Assembly (NCBI GenBank): GCA_002887195.1
Contig: PJAB01000181.1
Location: forward strand, 1-35,862
DNA: 35,862 nt
Reading direction: 5' to 3'
Origin: Chrysochromulina parva
Taxonomy: Eukaryota > Haptophyta > Prymnesiales > Chrysochromulinaceae
In this document: positions 19,701-25,516 of the stretch, piece by piece
How positions within the stretch are numbered: the stretch's first letter is position 1
Layout of the letters: the number at the start of each line of letters is the position of its first letter
Notes under the pieces: model-generated
What the model was told of the DNA's origin: nothing
The model's database searches: none
The model's input: only the letters and a program-made list of their open reading frames with translations
Translations under genes and position numbers: made by a program

Positions 19701-21275
19701 CGCCTTCACAGCGAGCAGAACTTGGGCGAGCGCATCGGACGCGAGCCGTAGAATGTCGGGCGGCGCGCCCGCGCCGCGCCCGTTCGCGTCGGCAGCGACT
19801 GCGCCCTCGATCGCGACCGAAAGGACCCCGAGCGCCCGCCAGAGCTGGGAGATGGCGCAGCGCGCGACGAGCTCATCGAGGAGCCAGCCACTGATGCCGC
19901 CACGCAGCAGGAATGAGCCATCCTCCTCCACAGGAAAGGGCGGCGGCGCATCGAGTGAGCGAGCGACCCCTCTCGTCAGGTCGCTCGCAAAGGCGCGCCG
20001 CTGCCACGCCGAGACCAGCGCGAAGAGGACGATCTGATGCACCCGACCCGCACGGCCCAGGTCGCACTGAAAGGGCGGCGCCGAGGACACGGGCGGCGGG
20101 GGCGACGCCTCTGGTGCGCCCGCTGCGGCTGCCTCGCCGTCGATCAAGTTACACACATCCTGGAGGACTGAGACGACTTTCTCGCACGCGTCCGACTGCT
20201 CGAGCATAAACACCTTGGGCTTCGGCTTGTGGGTGAACTTGATCGAGACGGTGCAATAGCCGGCCTGATGCGCCCAGGCGCCCTCGACAGCGGCGAGGTC
20301 AATCTCGTGCCGCTCATAGAGCACTTGCGACTCCGTGATTTCGAGCTTCACCTTGGTCATCGCCCCAAACTTGCCATGCGTCGAGGCCCAGGCCGCGAGC
20401 AGCACCTTCGATTTCGTCACCGTCGAGCCTCCCGCGGCTCCTCCGCCTTTGGCGGCCGCCGCGCGCAGCATGGCCTGCTTCTGCTTACTCTGCTTGCTCG
20501 TGCCGGCCGCGTCGGCCTCTTTCTTCTTGCGCTCAAAGGACAAAGAGCGAAGTATCGAGAACGACTTCCCACCGCCTCCATCCTCTCCGCCGCCGCTGGC
20601 TCCGCGACCGCTGCCGCCATCGGAGCTCACCACGGCCTCTTTTTTCTTGCGCTCAAAGGAAAGGGAACGTAGCACCGAGAACGACTGGGCGCCGCCCGTA
20701 TGCGCCGCGGCGGTCGACGCACTCTTCAGTGCCAGTTGGCGTGTTGGCGCGGCCTTCGGCGGCAGGTCCTTTATACCGAGGCGCTCGCGCAGAGGCTTCC
20801 TGAGCGCCTCGAGCGCGGCGGCACGGCGGCGCCAGCGTAAACTTGCGGCCAGCGCGCTGCGCGAGCCGCCAATCCTCGAGAACCGCTCCTGGTCGCGGCA
20901 CTCAGAGAGCGACGCCTCGAGGTCGGCCAGCGCCACGCGTCCGGCAAAATTCTCCTCCGGCGCCTCCTCGCCGAGCGGTTCGGGCGGCGCGGGGTCATCT
21001 CCTGTATTGCTGTCGTTCCGGCGCAACTCATCGAGAATGGCGAGCAGCAGCTCACAGCGGCCTTCAAAGGCTGGTGCATAGGCAATCACAGGGTAGGCAA
21101 GGCAGCGGCGCAGGTGACTCTCGACGGCGGCGAGCTCAGCCGGCGTTGCGTCGCAGCGTGGAAAGATGACACGCGTGGTAGCCACAACCTCGGCATTCGA
21201 GGGTCCGACGAGGTCCTCGAGGCTAATCATCGGCGGCAAGTCAAACTCATCGCTTTCGCTGTCGCTGTCCGTCAT
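16761..21275 (-). CDS. Munc13-homology (MUN-like) protein with an internal PDZ domain
   Basis: The uninterrupted 1504-residue protein is only partly recognisable. A twice-repeated motif SF-S-V/I-LRSLSFERKKKE lies at about residues 197-212 and 237-252. A strand-rich, possibly PH-like segment is near 300-380. Near 940-990, IESWVNEALDDETNWRHWRPVG followed by HSRTLILLFRACFTMVNSL resembles Munc13-homology domain 1. A PDZ domain lies at about 1050-1120 (VLATLIHPGERVLSVNGEAVTSAAQALRLL). An acidic linker is near 1205-1240. At about 1335-1425, LDRLCRWLAPEAVQRLLQRLWTDVLSDLLEAL resembles Munc13-homology domain 2, as in UNC13D/BAIAP3. Munc13-family proteins prime vesicle fusion by opening syntaxin. No C2 domain was seen, which is unusual. 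The PDZ call is firm; the Munc13 relation is pattern-based and less certain. Coding repeats of Gly, Glu and Ala are frequent. The gene is divergent from MCM10 across 150 bases. Confidence 0.55.
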   Translation of the reverse strand: MTDSDSESDEFDLPPMISLEDLVGPSNAEVVATTRVIFPRCDATPAELAAVESHLRRCLAYPVIAYAPAFEGRCELLLAILDELRRNDSNTGDDPAPPEPLGEEAPEENFAGRVALADLEASLSECRDQERFSRIGGSRSALAASLRWRRRAAALEALRKPLRERLGIKDLPPKAAPTRQLALKSASTAAAHTGGAQSFSVLRSLSFERKKKEAVVSSDGGSGRGASGGGEDGGGGKSFSILRSLSFERKKKEADAAGTSKQSKQKQAMLRAAAAKGGGAAGGSTVTKSKVLLAAWASTHGKFGAMTKVKLEITESQVLYERHEIDLAAVEGAWAHQAGYCTVSIKFTHKPKPKVFMLEQSDACEKVVSVLQDVCNLIDGEAAAAGAPEASPPPPVSSAPPFQCDLGRAGRVHQIVLFALVSAWQRRAFASDLTRGVARSLDAPPPFPVEEDGSFLLRGGISGWLLDELVARCAISQLWRALGVLSVAIEGAVAADANGRGAGAPPDILRLASDALAQVLLAVKAEDSSAHEAAHDLGGAGGAGAQSSGGARRKRFGTKADLALQSAAAASPSQLRGRLSTWEEGEGGARYGALGDGAGADEADEDSTVAVGRAELSCYSACLSALSGYVSARLPTLIAERDEMVAEAEEGGGGAEHGVAEGAKCAELLVHLLSLSHRLTPAEDTGRVSYRDMHDERGDEWQVKEGSETSGVGGGERFVWQSKVCPPSLAASSRSALRAAATLMTEQEMRAASQTRRPKALTASGATEKTKKGDRPKASQAADVRDEVWTHWVRLKRLRVRLQRALPLQLSLLSGVVGGPGALVQVWAEALHFAVLEPLHMLGESLPVDMALVEVLSMALEHRRIVMLLQATAAGGVAANAAAAFLDDDAEGGGEGGGEGGEARSPALSASPSSGMGDGVGDELMLIGDRMWYSPFVFEWLRVASRHIESWVNEALDDETNWRHWRPVGPGRHSRTLILLFRACFTMVNSLRRLDVVVCGEAVSAAQGIADHHATFAAVLAKAATAASASAPPPAATGKDRTVVANKAAGAEPLLGVQGVARGLLRGTDVLITYVQPTSVLATLIHPGERVLSVNGEAVTSAAQALRLLKTASQLRVKVQAPPGLEEVGSDGVSLEELRQRRREMLAERMRELLKLLRVETEPPVDDPLDAFAPMKDDDPLLGLLGGTDGAKPGAAEPGPGSPATRDVDDDEYEEDGNDEANEGDEGDEGEGGGPHPVSSRELRRHCLIASNAWAARRQLQTLASTIEETLHSSTEQSSIVSACFVEVFGALRRTSDEQISVLADKLLRPVRAHIAKLGAPATPSGTLLGTKAGCASEFNLVQARTLDRLCRWLAPEAVQRLLQRLWTDVLSDLLEALRKQLYTPRELGDSFVKGAIQLMRDFAAVLLDATDGPTKRWLTQRATPLQATLALTELPTAALLQQYRIRPTGPTRAAPLVALALRLDDREAASVVMEQPAELAEGQALNVDGRPALEAYRTLEPLV

Positions 21276-21425
21276 GGCTTTCGTTCGTACTTTCGCGAGA
21301 AGGATCTCGAGAGAGGAGGCTCGCTGCGATGGTCGGACACACCGAAAACTCGAACGTCACGTGATTGGGCACCACCCAGAGGTTCAGCATCGTGACGCCG
21401 TCTCGGCATTTACCCGCGCTTTCCA
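21276..21425. promoter_or_regulatory. 150-base divergent promoter, Munc13-like (-) and MCM10 (+)
   Basis: Only 150 bases separate the two start codons. Both promoters and both 5' leaders must fit here or extend into coding sequence. No TATA element is evident. Confidence 0.55.
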
Positions 21426-23129
21426 ATGTTGCTCGCCGACGTGAACGCCTCTGAGGAGGCCGAGCTGCGACGTCTCGAGCGCGGTTCGACGCTGCTTCCG
21501 CGTCCGTCGGCATACCTCGACCTGCGTCTCGACGACGCGGAACCAGCGCTGCCGGGTTCTCGATCGGCAGCGGCGGCGCCAAAGATGGCAGCGCCCGCAA
21601 CCATCGCGCCTCCTCTTTCATCACGCCCTCCTCACTCGCAGCCTCCAGCACGTCCCCACCCTGCGGCTCCCGACGCCGCCAGCCAGCCACTCAAGCCGAA
21701 ATCCACCTTCCACGAGTCCTTTTCGGGCTTCGGCCTCGCCAGCCGCACGCTGACCGACTCCGCTGTGAGGAAGCTGATCGAGGAGAGCGGATGCCGTGTG
21801 CTCCGCCTGACCGCTGTCGAATCGCAGGCGCTCGCGGCGCCCGGCCCGTGGGCGACCATCGGCGTGCTCGCGCGCCGCTCCGAGGAGGATGGCGCCAACG
21901 GCAAGGGCCCGTACGACAAGTGGGTGCTGAGCGACCTCCATCCCGAGGAGCCGCGCACGCTGAGCGCATGCATCTTTGGCGAGGCGCGCAAGGTGGCGGC
22001 GGGTGCGGAGGTGGGCGCGGTGTACGCGCTGTTCGATCCCAAGCTGCTGCCACCCAAGGCGCGCGGCCGGCCGCCCGTGTGCGTGCTGAGCAAGCGCGCT
22101 GCTCTCGTGCACCTGGGCATGTGCGCTCACATAGGCTTCTGCAACTCGCTGCTCCCCGACGGCTCGGCGTGCGGGGCGCTGATCCACAGGTGCCGTACGG
22201 ACAAGTGCCCTGAGCACCTCGCGCGCGCACGTGCGCCACCACCCACCCTCCGCATGGAGATTCTCAACTCGTCCGCCCCGCTGCCGCCGCCCAAGCGCCG
22301 CCGGGAGGATGTCGCAGCGGCGGCGCCGATGGGGCAGCACCGATTGCCCCACAATCCACGCGCTCGCCCCGGCGCAGACTACGGCGCGCTCGGCGCTCGA
22401 GGCGTCACTGGCGGCGCCGGTGCCGGCGGCAGCGCGGGGGGTGGCGCTGGGATGGCGGCTGGAAGCTCGAGTACCCTCGCGAGCGCGGCGGCGGCCAAAC
22501 TGCAGGCACGCGCGGCGGCGGCGGCGGCCGGCGTCGGTGGTGCTGCGACCACGATCGGCACCGTCGCGGCCGGAGCGCCGACAACCCTCGAGCCGCCTCG
22601 GCGCCTCGACCCAAAGCACGAGGTCCGCGCCGAATTCGTCAAACGGGGCCTGTCGGCGGGCGCAAGGAACGTGGTCCAGATGATTGCGGACACGGAGCGC
22701 GAGCGAGCCAAACTGTTGCGGGCTAGGGAGCCGCCGCCGCCTGCCACCACGGTGCTACCGCCTCCGCGCTCCGCCGCACCGCCGCCGCCGCCGCCGCCGC
22801 CGCCCGCTGCGCCCGTGGCGGCCGACGCGGAGGGCGACGAGGACGATGACGACGGCGGGCTGTCAATCGAGTTTGAGGACGAGCCTCCAATTGACCATAT
22901 TAGGGAGGCGGACGAGCCCCCCAAGGTAGCCCCCAAGCGCTGTGACAAGCGCTCGTGGGAGGGGATGCTGCGCCGCGCACCCGTAGAATCCGCTAGCTCG
23001 GGCGCCGTCGTGGGCTCGGCCGCCGCCAGCCGCTTCTTTGGCGAGGTGGCCGAGCACGAGGAGCTCTCGATACAGATTGGTCTCGTCGCGAGCGGCAACA
23101 AGTTGCGTGCGGAGCTGAGCCGACTGTGA
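21426..23129 (+). CDS. MCM10: MCM10 replication initiation factor
   Basis: The 567-residue protein has the conserved core of MCM10, which binds DNA and activates the CMG helicase at origins. After a disordered lead comes FHESFSGFGLASR (about 95-108) and an OB-fold with WATIGVLARRS, DKWVLSDL and ACIFGEARK. A zinc finger follows near 233-262 with spacing C-x9-C-x11-C-x2-H, exactly that of animal MCM10, preceded by the LSKRAALVHLG strand. Further on are low-complexity Ala/Gly and Pro-rich stretches, an acidic patch, and KRCDKRSWEGML near 500, a basic Cys-containing segment. It is shorter than animal MCM10, and the second zinc-binding C-terminal region is not recognised. ATG 21426 is close to the divergent neighbour. 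A nuclear role is inferred from the family. Confidence 0.85.
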   Translation: MLLADVNASEEAELRRLERGSTLLPRPSAYLDLRLDDAEPALPGSRSAAAAPKMAAPATIAPPLSSRPPHSQPPARPHPAAPDAASQPLKPKSTFHESFSGFGLASRTLTDSAVRKLIEESGCRVLRLTAVESQALAAPGPWATIGVLARRSEEDGANGKGPYDKWVLSDLHPEEPRTLSACIFGEARKVAAGAEVGAVYALFDPKLLPPKARGRPPVCVLSKRAALVHLGMCAHIGFCNSLLPDGSACGALIHRCRTDKCPEHLARARAPPPTLRMEILNSSAPLPPPKRRREDVAAAAPMGQHRLPHNPRARPGADYGALGARGVTGGAGAGGSAGGGAGMAAGSSSTLASAAAAKLQARAAAAAAGVGGAATTIGTVAAGAPTTLEPPRRLDPKHEVRAEFVKRGLSAGARNVVQMIADTERERAKLLRAREPPPPATTVLPPPRSAAPPPPPPPPPAAPVAADAEGDEDDDDGGLSIEFEDEPPIDHIREADEPPKVAPKRCDKRSWEGMLRRAPVESASSGAVVGSAAASRFFGEVAEHEELSIQIGLVASGNKLRAELSRL

Positions 23130-23661
23130 GGACGATGCTCAGAGCGACCCTTCTGTGATATCGGTTGCGGGGTTGGCTGCTTGGCTCCCCCCACAAGTTA
23201 CCCACAAGGTGTGTCTTTCAAGGTCGGGTGTCTTATTTAAGTCGTAAGATTGGATGCGCCCATCACGCTGGCTGCCAATTCGGTCGAATTGGTCCGCATC
23301 ATGGAGTGTCCAGATGCAGTGAGGAGGTGAAAGTGGAAGAGCAGCATCGGCGCATCCGCGCGAGGCGCGTGACTTCATCTGTACAGAACACACTCGGGCA
23401 GCACCATTTTCCGTGTTCCATTCCAATGGGTTCCATACATTTCGCGAATTCTCTGAGGCATGCACACGTTGTTGTGCGGAACGAACCCAAATCCTCGGTG
23501 TTTTGACGAAGCTCCCTCCCAGAAACGGCGCTCCAAGGTGTTGACCGCGACAATTGTTTAGGAACGCGCGCTCGCCCTGGACCCCTTCCAGAAGGTCGGA
23601 CCACTTCTGGACGCCAACCTTCTGGAAGCCACCTTCTGGAAGCCACCTTCTGGAAGCCAAC
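23130..23661. promoter_or_regulatory. Intergenic region upstream of the kinase
   Basis: These 532 bases hold the 3' region of MCM10 and the kinase leader. They end in a cluster of short direct and inverted repeats abutting the kinase ATG. Minus-strand open frames here share no motif with known proteins and overlap the kinase start, so no gene is called. Degenerate mobile-element sequence cannot be excluded. Confidence 0.45.
23617..23658 (+). repeat. 14-base minisatellite, three perfect copies, at the kinase start
   Basis: ACCTTCTGGAAGCC occurs three times without change at 23617-23630, 23631-23644 and 23645-23658, ending three bases before the kinase ATG. A reverse-complement copy (CCTTCCAGAAGGT) lies just upstream near 23584-23596, so the leader could fold on itself. 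The 17 bases GAAGGTCGGACCACTTC flank the array at 23591-23607 and 23664-23680, the second copy inside the coding region. Confidence 0.9.
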
Positions 23662-25147
23662 ATGAAGGTCGGACCACTTCCAGACGACGCGGTCCCGCTG
23701 CCTCGACCGCCGTTGGTCGCGATCCCAGGCGACAATTCTGTGATGCGCGGGCCGTCTAGCCGCCGTTTGAACCGACTAATTTCGACGCCCTCATCAAAAG
23801 CCCTCAACAGGCTGGCGGGCATGCTCAACAGCCCGGCGTTCCGCCGTCCGGGCAAGGCGGCTGTCGAGCCGCGCTTGCGCCGTTCGAGCCACGAACTGGT
23901 GAACGATCATTTTAGGCAATCTGCGGACATGTGCATGGAGGATCTGGTGCACGTCCGGCGGCTTGGCGAAGGCGGATTTTCGACGGTCGATTTGTACATG
24001 TGGACGACTCCAGAGTCGCCAACACGCGGAAGTGTGCCGGTCGCGATCAAGGTGCTCAAGCGTAAGATCCCCGGCCCGCCCGACCCAGAAGGCCGCATGA
24101 GCATGGTCGACGTGCCAGCCAGCTGGCGCGACATTTTCATGGCGGAGGCGTTGATCTCCAAGGCGCTGCACCATCCCAACGTGGTGCTGAGCTACGGCTG
24201 CGTGCGGCCGAGCAAGGACACTGCTCTGGACTTCCTCCCAGAAGTCCAGAGCCGGGACTTCTGGGAGGCGGACAAGGAGCCTCTCATGTTTGCACAGGAG
24301 TACTGTGATGGCGGCTCGCTGCTGGACAAGGTGCGGCAGCCAGGCTCGTACACGGCACGCGAGGCGATCGCATGGTGTGTTGACGTGGCCGCGGGCATGG
24401 AGTACCTCCACAGCCGCACCGAGGTGCGCGTGGCTCACCGCGACCTGAAGCTCGAGAACATCGTGCTCAGCGGCGGGCGCGCTAAGGTGGTCGACTTTGG
24501 GCTCGCTGATTACCTCCCTCATCACGGTGCATGCAAGTGCTCATCACGACGCCCCACCCACTTCCCCACAGGTGGTCGACTTTGGGCTCGCACGACTGAT
24601 CGTGCACGATGAGCTGAGCCGGGGCCATGCGGAGCTTCCGCTCACGACGACGCCAGCGCGCAAGCCCAGCCCACTGCCGGGGCAAACGTCGTCCCCACCC
24701 AATGGATCCCCCAATGGATCCCCCAAAGGATCCCTCTCGTCGGACGTGACGGGTCAGACAGGCTCGATGCGCTACATGGCACCCGAGGTGTGGGCCTCGG
24801 AGCCCTACACGCACAAGGTCGATGTCTTTTCGTTCGCCATCCTGGCCTTCGAGCTGCTCAGCAGGACGCGAGCGTACGAGAGCCAATATCTCACGATGCA
24901 GCAGGTGGCCAGGGCGGTGGCCGAGTCGGCGCTGCGCCCCAACCTGCCCAAGCGGTGGCCTGCTGCCCTGTCCGAGCTCCTCGCGCGCTCGTGGGCTCAT
25001 AATGCCGATGACCGACCCGAATTCGCCGAGATCCATACGGAGCTCTGCCAGATGAAGGCGCGTGCCGATTCCGTCTCCGTAGGGCTGCCCAACGAGCTTT
25101 ATGATGCCCTCATACCCCCGGTGCGCGGCTGCTGCACCGTGCAATGA
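23662..25147 (+). CDS. TKL-type protein kinase with C-terminal CaaX box
   Basis: The model joins 23662-24486 and 24572-25147, giving 466 residues. After a basic, Ser/Arg-rich lead (about 1-85), the kinase domain runs to about residue 440. Visible elements: Gly loop LGEGGFSTV, Lys in VAIKVLKRK, HPNVVLSYG, hinge QEYCDGGSL, catalytic HRDLKLEN, DFG in VVDFGLARL, activation segment ending GSMRYMAPEVW, DVFSFAIL, and WAHNADDRPEF, the Arg-containing late motif of the TKL/tyrosine-kinase-like group. All key catalytic residues are present, so it should be active, most likely on Ser/Thr. An insert between the fourth and fifth strands comes from overlapping inverted repeats. The protein ends RGCCTVQ. The last four residues fit a CaaX box favouring farnesylation, with a neighbouring Cys that could be palmitoylated, so membrane attachment is inferred. 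Upstream and substrate partners are unknown. Confidence 0.85.
24223..24267. repeat. Two overlapping perfect inverted repeats inside the kinase
   Basis: GCTCTGGACTTC (24223-24234) is the exact reverse complement of 24241-24252, with a 6-base loop. CTCCCAGAAGTCC (24235-24247) is the exact reverse complement of 24255-24267, with a 7-base loop. The middle arm is shared, so only one hairpin can form at a time. The region encodes the insert LDFLPEVQSRDFWEADK. Confidence 0.95.
24487..24571 (+). other. Kinase intron bounded by copies of the DFG exon sequence (85 bases)
   Basis: The donor is GCTAAG|GTGGTC and the acceptor CCCCACAG|GTGGTC, phase 0. The first 20 intron bases (24487-24506) are identical to the first 20 bases of the following exon (24572-24591); including the preceding AG the identity is 22 bases. 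Both copies encode VVDFGLA. Without splicing, translation reads DFG from the intron copy and stops at 24612, before the activation segment. Confidence 0.88.
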
Positions 25148-25516
25148 CGCGCACTGAAATGCGGCCCAATAGGTTTACGCCCGTATTACGCCCGGCCCGA
25201 GCGTCGCGCTTGAGGGTCTCGCGAGCAGAGGGCTTGATTCGCGTCGCGCGCTGCGGCACCCGCTCGGGCGTGCGGCTGGTCGGGACTCGGGTGCGCGGAC
25301 TCCGGACAATCGTATTATTAATGACGATTCCTTTACACCGCGGTACACGGCTAGGCGAAACAATGTCCGCGTTGTCCTCCCCGCGCTCGCCGATCTCTGT
25401 GTGTGCGCGGCCCATCTGGCCGGGAGGGGAAAGCAGAGAGCCGTGGCGCCTGTGCCTCCTCGAGAGTGGAGCATCCGTGACGGTCCCGCTCTCGACCGCC
25501 CCAAGCACACTCGCGC
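25148..25516. other. Convergent intergenic region, kinase and SPRY-like gene 3' ends
   Basis: These 369 bases between two gene ends show no recognised gene or RNA. Open frames on both strands are short or run on as antisense by-products of the next gene. Confidence 0.5.

Noticed and set aside
23139..23855. Minus-strand open frame (238 codons) upstream of the kinase
   Set aside because: It overlaps the kinase start and the minisatellite, and shows no domain or conserved pattern. Mobile-element debris could not be shown.
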